A DNA stretch of 64,000 nucleotides, from NCBI GenBank assembly GCA_050084985.1, contig JBITNC010000001.1, forward strand, positions 90,458,001 through 90,522,000, given 5' to 3'. Below are positions 48,616-59,010 of the stretch, in pieces. This DNA comes from Nageia nagi (Eukaryota > Pinophyta). The notes below the pieces were generated by a model. That model saw only the letters and a list, made by a program, of their open reading frames with translations, had not been told where the DNA came from and did not search any database. Position 1 is the first letter of the stretch, and each line of letters opens with the position of its first letter. The position numbers and the translations under genes are program-made.

Positions 48616-49115
48616 TGAGAGAATTTAACTATAATAAGAATAATTCTAAACAACCAAAATCACATGAAAGCTCACAATACACATCTAACAAACTCATAAA
48701 GCTATATCACAAAGATAACATAATATGTAAGTGGTTCCTCCAACTAGGAGTACATCCACTAACTAGATCTTTACTTCAATCACAAATACAACTCTCTTAC
48801 AATTCTCCTAACTCATCTCCTGAACACTATCCTATAGCATGGCTTTACTCCACAAATTGGTGTGTAATCATAAAGAGGGAGTCTTATATTTATAGGCCAA
48901 AATCCCTCTTTGGATCACCTTTTTATCCAATGTACAAAAGCACTACATGCATATCCTTTCACCCAAGGGGCATGCTCATGATATGAAGTGTAGGATAAGT
49001 TACATTATCATATTCACTTAAATACTTAAGGTATCAAATGATACCCTTAAGTATTAGTGAATTACATAGAAGATTATTATAAAACCTTTACAATAATGAA
49101 TTATACATTCCAACA
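48616..49115 (-). repeat. copia-C 3' LTR
   Basis: 500 bp from TGAGAGAATTTAACTATAAT to CATTCCAACA in plus orientation, homologous to the copia-1 LTRs, with the palindrome at 49021-49055. The polypurine tract CTTCCCCTT follows at 49116-49124. The plus-strand frame of 142 codons at 48558-48986 is an artefact of the antisense LTR. Confidence 0.9.
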
Positions 49116-50137
49116 CTTCCCCTTAATGCAATATTGGGATAAAGTGAATAAGAGAGAAAGTAAGAGAGTTCTCCTCCAAATAGATACAACAGAGATGAGA
49201 AATGTTTACATATTTGTGAAGTAAGAAAGATCTAGTTTGAGACTCACTACTTTGTCAAATACAATCATTAACCATAATTGATTTTAGTGTACATGAAGTA
49301 GTCATCCAACTGAAAGTCATGAAGAGTCTCCAAGAGCCTACATACCTGAGGTAAGTAACCTGCAATCTTAAATGAACCTATAAGTCATAAGTAGCCCAAA
49401 TAATAAGATTAGTTAGATGCAACATATTCATCTCAACAAGGATAGATGAATCGAATAAATGCCATCATGAACTGATCAATGGTGCGTTATAAGTCATCAT
49501 GAAGATGCCATGCCAAAAACTCATAGTCACCTGTTGTATATAAAACATGTGTTGATTATGATTACAAAATAGAGCATGCACATATGAGTTCCTCTCATAT
49601 GGATAACTGAATAGTGCCAAAAGACACATAAGAGTTCCTCTCATATGGATAACTTAACATTGCTAGATTAGTCAATCTTTTTGCTTTTAAAATTTTGTAC
49701 AGTAAGTTTCTCATGCAGAGCAAACTTACGATGAAGGTGTACAACATAATCAACACTATATAGCACAAAATCCTCCTAGGGGTGAATTTGTCATCACACA
49801 CATGAATTCAACATAAGAATTCAAATTTCACTCCCCATTGAGGGTAACTTCACCAACTAGATAGTATCCCTAAGCTTACAGAACTAAGCTTCTGGGAGGG
49901 GCTTTGTGAACAAATCAATGGAATTCAAGGTGGATGGATAATACTCTAGGTGTATGATGCCATCAAGAACCTTCTCCCTAATAAAATAGGCATGGATTTA
50001 TATATTTTATGTTTTTTGATGGAACACAAGAGTTTTAGCCAAAGAAATAGCCGATTGATTATCTGAAGAAATCAAATATGAGCCACCTTGCTCATACATA
50101 ATTTCTTTCAAAAGATGCCTTAGCCAAATGGCTTCCT
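49116..50137 (-). pseudogene. copia-C RNase H end and 3' region
   Basis: The minus strand from 50137 reads EAIWLRHLLKEIMYEQGGSY then LISSDNQSAISLAKTLVF, then a later HAYFIREKVLDGIIHLEYYP, matching the copia-1 RNase H tail. The D-N-Q-S-A block is better preserved than in copia-1. Nothing upstream of this survives, because the frame runs straight into the right LTR at the deletion point (about 50137). Confidence 0.85.
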
Positions 50138-50628
50138 TGAACCATAACAAGAACAATCTTAAACAACCAAGATCATATGAAAGCTCATAATATACATCTA
50201 AAAAACTCACAAAGCAATCTCATAAAGATAACATAAGATGTAAGTGGTTCCTCCAACTAAGAGTACATCCATTAACTAGATCTTTACTTCAATCACAAAT
50301 ACAACTTTCTTACAATTATCCTGACTCATCTCCTGAACACTATCCTATAGCATGGATTTACTCCATAAATTGGTGTGTAATCACAAAGAGGGGGCCTTCT
50401 ATTTATAGGCCAAACTCCCTCTTTGGATCACCCTTTATCCAATGTACAAAAGCATGATATGCACATCCTTTTACCCAAGGTGCATGCTCATGACATGGAG
50501 TGTAGGACAAGTTACATTATCATATTCACTAAAATACTTAAGGTATCAAATGATACCCTTAAGTATTAATGAACTTACATATAATATTATTACAACACCT
50601 TTACAATAATGCATTATACATTCCAATA
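50138..50628 (-). repeat. copia-C 5' LTR, joined directly to RNase H
   Basis: Homologous to 48616-49115, with the palindrome at 50533-50567. There is no primer site at its inner end; instead GGCTTCCTTGAACC fuses RNase H codons to the LTR. CTTGAA-like bases are shared by both sides, which suggests joining at short homology. Confidence 0.85.
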
Positions 50629-50633
50629 GATAT
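50629..50633. repeat. right target-site duplication of copia-C (GATAT)
   Basis: Identical to 48611-48615. Confidence 0.85.
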
Positions 50634-51480
50634 TATGTGGTGACCATACTTAGGGGGCTAGTATGGTCTATTGATTAGGTGCAGTTATAATGTGTAAGGC
50701 AAGAGTGATGGATCATTGGTTATAAGTTGAAGCATATTGAGTATATCCAATTTGGAAGAGTGATGCATTAGATTAGATTAGTAGAGTATGTGCTCCTTCG
50801 ATGATGAATTATACCAAGTTATGAGGAGACGATCGATCATAGAGTCATTATGTGGAAGTAGTATTCATGGATTTCACAAGGGTTATATTTGCATCAGGGG
50901 ATGATGTCAACATATGATGCATGGTGGGCATAACAACTAGGTCATGATAGGAGAGTACGATGGAGGTTTATATAGAAGAGTGATGGGTAGGTAGTAGATG
51001 AGGGTGTTCCATGCTCAATAAGGAGCAAGGGTATCCAAAATGAGAATTTAAGTAATCTAAATTATGAGATAACTTCTTTTGAGAGGGATGATGATGCAAT
51101 ATTAATATTTGAAACATAGAGATATGCACTATATCATTCTTTGATAACTAGGGAGGCTTAGTTGGTTGCAATGAAGGTTTCAATTTTAGTAGTAGATACA
51201 TAACTAGCTTAATTAAAGCATATTCATAGTATTCAAGATATGTACAAATGAGAGAGAGATGAGGCCCAGTGGGGGTGGTATGTAGCATAATAGGGAAGGT
51301 TTAATGCCAATGTATTAGTATTGGAGAGAAATGTTGTGGAACTCACAGATGAGGTGAGTTATTACCAAAGGGATTTATTATTAAGGGTGCCAAATGCATC
51401 AGATACAAACTAGGTGGTGGTGTAGGTCCATTGGTAGCATGGGGTACTTCATATTAGAGATTTAAGACTCCATCCCATGT

Positions 51481-53049
51481 TACAAGTTGTACTAGTACTC
51501 ATGGTGTTGTAGGTTCTCATAGAGGATATGGTAGTTCTAGCTTGCAATGTTCATTGATACCTTAATATGGGTCACCCGAGCTTTGACTATTTGTGATATA
51601 TTGTTATTTTGGTCTTGAGTGATATATTGTTGACTTATTTTATTGTAGCATATGAAATACATAATGTATAATGTACTTGATCTACTTTTTGATGATATAT
51701 GATATATGTTGTTTCTGTTATGGCATGTTTATATTTTTTTCTTTTGAAAATTAATGTTATATATGATAGATGACAAATGTATTATAATAGATGATATGTA
51801 TAGTAATGCAATGAGAGGACCAAACTTATTTATGATTATTTGGGGTCCAAAGTCCACCCTAGTATGTGAAGAATGAGCTCTACTTAATACCATTAATATT
51901 GCAAAAGATGTTATCCAATGAATCACGTAGGATTTAAACTTGATGAGGGGTGAGATGATATAAGAAGGTAATAAATAAAGAGAAAGAGGATGGTATCAAA
52001 AATTTTCAAAGTTATTTTTCTCATAATCATAATGATATGTTAGATGAATTGAAAACCCTAATGTATAATACTCATAAGGATGAGGTGTGTCATCATAGAG
52101 AAGATAACTTTTGAAAGGTTCAATGATAGGATTGAATTTACTTGATAAGAAGTATGTTGAAAGACAAAAGAGAGGATGGTATGAATTATGTCGATAAGCC
52201 ACAAAAGAGATGATGAAGTTAGAACACTTTCCCATATATGCACTAGGCAACTTATTGTCTATGCTTTGGCTTAGATTATATAAACAAAAATTATTAATAT
52301 TTTTTTTGTATAAAACCACACTAAGATCTCTATAAAAGACTTCGCTTCTATAAGTGAAAAGCTTAAATGGTAAGTACCCAATGATTAAGGTTTAAATGGG
52401 TATGAGGATATGATGGATTTTATTGGTTGTAAAGATGTGTGACGGGTAGACATTGATTTCCTAGTTGGATTATAAATAGTTTTTACAAAAACTTCTCATC
52501 TCTTATGGCTTGATAGTTAGTCATTGTAATTAATTGATTCTTGGATTCTTGCTTTATGAAGTATTTGATTATTCTTGAAATAATTTAGACTTCCTTTTTA
52601 TTCTACATTCACACCCCTTTCTTAATGTCATCTTATTGGATAAAGAAATTCTTTTATATTTGCTTTTTATTCTCTTGATTTTACTACTATGAGTTATAAT
52701 AGCTTTTTAATAATGTTAGTCCTAATAATTAATGAAGTGTTTTGAATGAATGATCAACAAGGATTTTAGTGTCATACATATGCTAAATGAATGCAAGGCC
52801 AAGATATATGTGAACATATGTAGGTACATAAGTTGGAAATAGGATGAGTAACAAAGTGATATCTTTGGATTCCTAATTTAGACATGTTAATAAATTATTA
52901 ACTCAATCAAGATAATCGATAAAAGTACATTTTCAAGTTTTTATATCTATTGATATTATGTATAAATTCAAGCATACAAGTGTTGTAGGTGAATCATGTT
53001 GATTAGCTCAAACAATGATTCACCCTTTAATGCAGATAATCGATAAGCA
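51481..53049. other. AT-rich unassigned sequence
   Basis: No domain, LTR pair or RNA gene recognised. Minus-strand frames at 51729-51926 and 51996-52319 overlap others and lack known motifs. The 3' region or LTR of the gypsy-3 relic would be expected on this side but could not be recognised. Confidence 0.35.
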
Positions 53050-55210
53050 CTTAATCTATATTTGTGAGTGATGATGAATGGACCAAGTTAGTTAGGTGTA
53101 AAATTTTCTTTTTTGTATTTATTTATTTCCCTTAATGACTTCCCAATTTTCTTTGAGAATGAGGTCACTGATTTATAACTCTCTGGTTTCTATATGCCTA
53201 CTGTATGATCTCTTGATATGCTCTTGATAGATTCTAAGATGCGATAAGGTATTCACTCTTTTCTATCATGAAGTTCAAATTATGTGAGTTAACTATGCCT
53301 GTTATCTTCATCAAAGGTAGCATTTTATTGTGAGGTTTGAAGATAACGGATTTAAATTTGAAAAGGTATTACAACTTTGGATCCATAGAGTAATGAGAAA
53401 CGAGTAGCTCCTGTTGGTATTCTAATGCTTATTCAATATGTCCATAGATGCATGGGTAGTTGAATGTGCCAATAACAACCATTATCATTGGTGAATTTCT
53501 TAAAAATTTTGATGAGAATTTTGTTTGAGGCTTAAACTTAACTATTTCCTTAAGGATAATAGGGATTAGATGGTGCAAATTCTTGCAAGAGATCAAAACA
53601 AATCTCCAAAAATTGATTTACACAACAAGCAAATCAATGGAAGAATAAAATTCACAATAAAAATTCTTTATTCTTATGAATCTACACTACCTTTTCCAGT
53701 CTATTACAATAGCTAATATAGAAAAAAGGAAACTCTAATTCAAAAAAGATAACGAACAGATTGGAAACCAAGACATTACTAAATTTTTTTTCTAAAAATA
53801 GAAAGTTCCTCATATTATAGCTAAACTTGGCATACAAGCCTAATTAACATGGAATAAGGTGCTTCCTATTCTCCTAAAAAAATTCTACAACAAAAGATAT
53901 TAAAGTCTACTTATTGGAAAATCCTGAAAAATTACACTAAAAGCTCATTTTGGGGCACTAAATGATGGATTTATGCTGATCAAAAAACTTTTTGTTCAAG
54001 GGAATCTCTCCTATAGGAGATAGCATCCGAATCATGAAAACCCATATCTAGCTCTCCTCAAAATTTCAAGATGATCCGATAGTCAGATCAAAAGTTATGA
54101 TCATTTGAAGGTGCATTAGTTGAGAATCCCTAAATGATGTTGTATTCATCACAAAGTCATTTGACATCCTTATTTTTGAATGGAGTTCCATTATTTATGA
54201 TGATTTTTCAAGGGATGCTAAATCTAAATATGATGTGATGATAAATGAATTTTATGACTCTAGTCATTAAGGAGAGAGAAATGACTTCAACCCACTTAGT
54301 AAAATATTCAATTTCAATAATGATGAAGTTATTTGATGAGATAAAGCCCCCAATGTGAAAATAGCCACAAGTCCTAGATTGGTTGAAGGGATTAAGTAGG
54401 GATGCATATCTTATTAGAGTATTTTTGACTTGTGAAGTATTATTTAACATATTCACAATAATATTTTTTAAATGTAGGCCAGTAGTAACCCATGTGAAGG
54501 AGTTTTTGGAGACAACAATACCATTAAAAAATCCTCCATAAGATCCATCATGTGCTTCTTAAATAGCAATTTGAATCTCATGACCATGAAGATCATGGAG
54601 GACAATCCCATCATGACTACGATGGTAAAGGATTTTTCCAAGTATGATATACTTTCAGTTGGAAGTTTTTTTTTATGCCTCTAGTGATACCAAATGGAAT
54701 AAGTCCCTCATCTAGATCGTTGTAGATGTTTGTGTACCAAGTAGGGAAGTGCTCATGCTTAAGGAATTTGATGGTAGACAACTCTTGATAATCAAATGAT
54801 AATTTGTGTCTCTTTTGAATGATGATGTAGATCTTATCATCCTCGAATATAAATGGAGTAAAAGAGGCTAGAAAATCCATTATATCAACAAACTTATTGG
54901 TTGAGCTTGAAGTAGAGTCAATGGTATAATCTTTAAATCTTTTGAGGAATTCAGTAACCAAAGCTTTGTACTTTTTAGAGTTTTATTTTTACATTAATAA
55001 GTTTCTTTGACTTGATTGACCACTAGTTGAGAATCACCATAGATATGGAGAGTCTTGAAATAAAGCAAAAGTGTTATTTGTATTATATTCTACCATATTG
55101 TTGGTGCATTAAAAATCCAACTCGAAGGTAAAGGGAAGAGGATTTTCATCAAGTTTGATAAGGATATCGACACCTCCCCCTTTTATGCATTTAGAGCTGC
55201 CAAAATAAAG
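53050..55210 (-). pseudogene. gypsy-3: Ty3/gypsy RNase H and integrase relic
   Basis: Minus-strand order: RNase H end with FELDF.CTNNMVEYNT (about 55100), a linker frame of 114 codons (54617-54961), integrase core with EIEYFTKWVEVISLSLMT (54208-54456), INNGTPFKNKDVK near 54165, then, after a 535-bp insertion, PYYP.GNS.V.ASNK (53560) and TGATRFSLLYGSKVVIPFQI (about 53390). In intact elements the core reads DYFTKWVEA, DNGTPF and GNGQAEA.NK, so the second catalytic aspartate is asparagine and the glutamate is lost to a stop. Reverse transcriptase was not found to the right. Confidence 0.85.
53575..54119 (-). repeat. probable solo LTR inside the gypsy-3 integrase
   Basis: A 535-bp segment (about 53581-54115) interrupts the integrase frame between DEYNI and PYYP. 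It runs TGGTGCAAATTCTTGCAAG to GATCATTTGAAGGTGCA, that is TG to CA, and ATTAG stands on both sides (53575-53579 and 54115-54119, overlapping the terminal A). On the minus strand it starts TGCACCTTCAAATGATCATA. No coding, primer site or tract is inside, so a solo LTR is the simplest reading; its family is unknown. Confidence 0.65.
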
Positions 55211-57150
55211 ATTAGCCCGAAGTCATCTTTCATTGAGTCGATTGCTTCTTTAGTTTATATAAAAATGTGTAATAAGTAGATATAGTTTGATGCTCAATTA
55301 TGAATATCTAAAATTCATCACACTCTACATCAAAGAAGTGACCCATCTTAGATAAAAAGTCATCGTTGATAGATCTTGCAACGCATCCAATTTTAAACTT
55401 ACCACATCCTATTTTCAATTGCAAGAAGATATGAATAGAAAGTATCACATTAACATTGAAAATTATGGAAGGATCAATTTTTAATGTACTATTGTTAAAT
55501 CTACGAGGGCTAACTCCTTTAGCTATAATATCTAGAGCTTCTTCTCGATCTCAATTGCTGATGGAGCTCCTTGATTGAGATATATAGGCTTCGTGTCTCA
55601 TTCAAAATTTTTATATTTTGGCTCTCTTATGTTTATCTCACTCTTACATATAAAAGCTACATTAGGTGCTCCATTGCTCTTACTATATATGTATTTTTCT
55701 ACAATCCCATTGACCATTTTGGTCACCCGTAGATATGAATATCAAATAAGTCCTATTTTTAAGTGTTTTTATCTCGAGAGAGTTTGTGTGCCATCCTCCT
55801 ATAGTTGTTAAAGTTTATGTGATATTGATTTCTTTATTTTAAGTATTTCATGCATGTTTTGAGCTATTATCTCATTTCTATCTTGGTTTTGGATAATGAT
55901 AAATGAGGAGGATCTTGATCATTATCAAGGTTGATCCTAAACCTCACAAAATATAGGACAAGCATGAATCCTCTTAAAGCCAAATGAATTTTTGGGTATC
56001 TTTGGAAGAGGTTTGGCGATAATTCTCAATGGGCTAGATCCATCCAAAATAGGTTCATAAGTATTATCTTTCATGTTGTTCCATGCTAGATCTAGGATTG
56101 CTATAAACATTTGTTGCTTTTTATCATGTATCTCTTATGTGCCCTAGTTTATTGTATTACTTCATATTACTATATCATTTCATATTATTAGTTTTAGTTT
56201 TTTATATAGACAAAGTAATTTATTTGTAAAGTAAATAATTCAAAAAATATTTTATTTTGTCTACAATTTGTATGAAATTTATAAGGTAAAATGTATGGGT
56301 AATGATGAAATCCTTCTAGAGATGGTAGGGATGATACTCTTGACCTTAGACATATGGAACCTAAGATTGATGAACTATTTTCATTAAATATTTAATTAGA
56401 TTCAAAGGTGCTAATGATAATATTTTTATACACATCATATTGTGGAATAAAGGTGGAATCATATGTGACCCATGGAGGTTATTGATGGTGAGGATGTAAA
56501 TAATGTTGACCTTAAAGTGGGTTCTCATTGGAAGATTTATGATTGCAATAACCTTTTCCCTTGTAGGGTGTTTTAGTGTACATGCATGCTAGCTAAAAAG
56601 ATGCCTTCCCCTTAGGTTTTGCTTGAGCATGCTAAATCTTCCATAACATGGTCTTTTAACATTTTTAGGATGAAATTGAAAGTCTATCTTGTAATACTTC
56701 GTTCATTATATAATTTCACTATTAATCATCAAAAATTTGCATTTGCATTACATTCTCATAATTTTTTGTATTGATTTCATATATTGAAGGTCTTCTATGA
56801 TACACTGATGAAATAACATGTATTCCTTGATCGATATCAACGCTTCATCTCCTTCCTTCTTATAATTACTTAAAAAGATACCAATATTTATTATTTTCCT
56901 TCATATATTTTCTTGAGAAACAAAAATAACATACAACTATTTCTAAAAAAAAGGAACAGTTTTTATGATGATTATAAATAAAAATAACCTAACTAGAATC
57001 AATCCTACAATTTTAAAAACTAAAGTCAAATTTTAAAAGATAACATATCATAATTCAATATCATTATTATAGCTAAATATATTTTAAAGTGCATTTTATT
57101 TAATATCATTTAATGAGAAAATAGCAATGACTTGGATTAGATTTAACTTG
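55211..57150. other. unassigned sequence between gypsy-3 and the U4 locus
   Basis: No reverse transcriptase or other domain was recognised, although gypsy-3 sequence might continue here in decayed form. A plus-strand frame at 55575-55811 shows no motif. AT content is high up to about 57150, where composition changes sharply. Confidence 0.35.
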
Positions 57151-57255
57151 TACGTATAATACACAACCCACCGTATGTTTGCATTGATGCTCTACTTGTC
57201 AGTCATCCGGGCGGGCAGGAAGGCAAAGAAAAGAGTGCGCATGTGGTATTTAATA

Positions 57256-57266
57256 GTCCCACATGG
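57256..57266 (+). promoter_or_regulatory. upstream sequence element (USE) of the U4 snRNA gene
   Basis: GTCCCACATGG differs by one base from the plant snRNA USE consensus RTCCCACATCG. It lies 33 bp before the TATA box. In plants a gap of about 33-34 bp marks RNA polymerase II snRNA genes (U1, U2, U4, U5), while polymerase III genes (U3, U6) have about ten bases less. Confidence 0.85.
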
Positions 57267-57299
57267 GAGGGGAGGAGAGGACCTGGCCGAAGGAGAGAC

Positions 57300-57306
57300 T
57301 ATAAGA
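57300..57306 (+). promoter_or_regulatory. TATA box of the U4 snRNA gene
   Basis: TATAAGA lies 32 bp upstream of the first U4 nucleotide, the usual distance for plant snRNA promoters. Confidence 0.8.
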
Positions 57307-57331
57307 TTGGTAGGGGAGGACAGATAAAATT

Positions 57332-57486
57332 ATCTTTGCGCTTGGGGCAATGACGCAGCTAGTGAGGTAAAACCGAGGCGCGTCAATTGCTGGTTGAAAA
57401 CTATTTCCAAACCCCCTCATCGGCCTTCCTCCTTGGTTGGCCGTTGAGAATTTTTGTAAAGGCCTACCTTCTTGGTTTGGGCCTCT
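57332..57486 (+). ncRNA. U4: U4 spliceosomal snRNA
   Basis: U4 pairs with U6 snRNA in the U4/U6.U5 tri-snRNP and keeps U6 inactive until spliceosome activation. The sequence starts ATCTTTGCGCTTGGGGCAAT and matches the plant U4 form as I know it. It has the U6-pairing 5' part, the 5' stem-loop with the kink-turn bases (AATGACGCAGC...GTGAGG) bound by Snu13/15.5K, the CCGAGGCGCGTCAATTGCTG segment, the central stem with TTCCAAACCCCCT, an Sm site AATTTTTG (57449-57456) and a 3' stem AGGCC (57460-57464)/GGCCT (57480-57484). No lesion is apparent and the promoter is complete, so I take it as functional. The exact 3' end is inferred from the stem. Confidence 0.95.
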
Positions 57487-58126
57487 CTATTCTAAAGCTA
57501 AACTGAACCTCTAAATTTGATATGTAATTTTCATTCTAGCATTTGTGCTGTAGTAGATTTACGGTCTTTTACTTTAAATTGGGGTTTTAATTTTCAGTTA
57601 GTGACTGTGTTGTACTTTGGAGTTTTTTTCCTAAGCAATTTTATGATTATATTTTTAGTTTTTCCCATCTAGCCAAACAAACAATTCTATCGTCTTGATC
57701 TTTTGCTTGTTCTACAGGAAAGGGCCTGAATTACATTAAAAAGTGCAGCATATAAGAAGTTTGCCACTGTGGACCTCTCTTTTATCTAGGTCTCTGCGTT
57801 CACTCGTTTTTAGGTAAATAATCGAAAGCAAACAAAATGGAGGAATTGAACCGCAAAAATGATAATAATATTGTGTATTAGGACTTAGGAGTAGCCGATA
57901 AATAGGCCAGTTGCTCTTACTCAATAAAGTAGTCTTTTGTTTTACAGATTTTTATCATCTTGGCTCCCCAGTGAATGATATAAACCCTCCCATTCCTCAA
58001 ATATGTTTGTTTCCCCGAAGAACTATAGTGTATTGAGATAAAATGTAAAGCAATGGTTACTTTTCTATATAAATTAGGATCATCAATCAGTCATTCAATC
58101 TTTCTGATGTTTCCAATTCCGAAATT
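57487..58126. other. sequence downstream of U4
   Basis: Less AT-rich than the surroundings and free of recognised mobile-element motifs. It may hold the snRNA 3'-end signal close to 57490-57520, but I could not identify an exact 3' box. A minus-strand frame of 62 codons at 57736-57924 has no known domain. A TATA-like CTATATAAATTA lies at 58065-58076. Confidence 0.4.
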
Positions 58127-58261
58127 ATGGAAAGGGAAGGATCAAACGCTGGAGTTAAGATTTTGCGAAGATCAAAGCAACCACTTCTACACACTCATCA
58201 ATTTGTCCAATTTTCAGCTTCAATGAATATTCGAAGGAGCTGTATGAGCGAACTTAATTGA
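58127..58261 (+). CDS. small ORF of 44 codons, unknown
   Basis: An ATG at 58127 opens a frame beginning MEREGSNAGVKILRRSKQPL and ending SCMSELN at TGA (58259-58261). It is basic, with no signal peptide or membrane span. A good TATA-like box lies about 55 bp before the ATG, which makes a small transcript possible, and base composition is more balanced than in the flanks. It could be a genuine short peptide, the first exon of a longer gene, a gene remnant or chance. I do not recognise it. Confidence 0.25.
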   Translation: MEREGSNAGVKILRRSKQPLLHTHQFVQFSASMNIRRSCMSELN

Positions 58262-58904
58262 GTTAATTTTACAATAAATCATATATTATGTATTGCAATA
58301 TATTGTGTACTAATTGTCATATTATTATTATTATTGTTTTTTTGTTTGGATAAAATAAATAGAAAAAAGTAAGAAGAAAAAGAACGATAATTTGTGTAAT
58401 TTTGTATGTAGTTAAAGGTTATAAATGAAAGAATTTAAATTATTTTTAATGTTTACAAAATTGATATCAATAGAAGAAGATTTTATTTCGAGTAAAAAAA
58501 TATTTAAGAATATTTTTGGTATTATTAATAATGTGCATGATGTGTATTTCAATATATCATTTATACAATATTTTAGGTTTAAATTGTTTTTGATGAGTTA
58601 CAAATTTGTGCGGAGGATTGACACCCATCGTATGTACGCTCAATTTTGTGATAGGATGTTCATTTTATCATATTTTAAAATATAAGATTATTTTATAAAT
58701 AATTTTCATGTGAATATAAGATATATTATTTTCATGTAAATTAAATAATGTATATATAACTGTATAATGGATTAAAAAATTAAAAAATGATTTTATAAAT
58801 TAATCAATAACATTATAGTTTTGGAAAATTGTGTTTAAAAAGGTGAGATTGTAGATTTATAATAATAAATATTAAATGTAGAAAAAAATATTATGACCTA
58901 AGTT
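58262..58904. other. very AT-rich sequence before LINE-3
   Basis: No gene recognised. A plus-strand frame at 58425-58685 (86 codons, Lys/Phe/Ile-rich) reflects base composition and has no visible domain. Confidence 0.4.
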
Positions 58905-59010
58905 GTAAAATAAGGAGTCTAGGGTTTTGGGTGTATACGACCTTCTCTCTCTAGAGATTTCGTGGGATTTTATTCTGATTTGGCATCACATTAATGCTCG
59001 CTTTTTTAAT

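Larger units (their letters stand above)
48616..50628 (-). mobile_element. copia-C: internally deleted copia with both LTRs
   Basis: This 2013-bp element has two LTRs, the polypurine tract and only the last part of RNase H plus the 3' region. Its internal sequence corresponds to about 28540-29600 of copia-1, so roughly 6 kb (primer site, leader, gag, protease, integrase, reverse transcriptase) are missing. The identical GATAT flanks show it inserted as one unit into the PMD sequence. The right terminal CA has become TA. Confidence 0.9.
47942..51480 (+). pseudogene. plant mobile domain (PMD) pseudogene, split by copia-C
   Basis: In the frame starting at 47942 the plus strand reads DDHTYTFYLPI, stop, DMTLMLEDIYHI, stop, SLLIEGKVIYI, close to the PMD core pattern (TFHLPxGEMTxTLEDVxxLxGLPVxGxxV). 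Farther on, HFMWGFCSVITNMIEY lies near 48270. After copia-C (48616-50628) it continues with YKLKHIEYIQFGRVMH (about 50730) and VIMWK, also PMD-like. The tail to about 51480 includes LERNVVELTDEVSYYQRDLL, a coiled-coil-like stretch. PMD occurs in host MAIN/MAIL proteins and in plant transposable elements; I cannot tell which this is. More than ten in-frame stops show long decay. Confidence 0.65.

Noticed and set aside
48558-48986. Plus-strand frame of 142 codons
   Set aside because: It spans the target duplication and runs antisense through the copia-C LTR; no homologous frame is conserved in the copia-1 LTRs.
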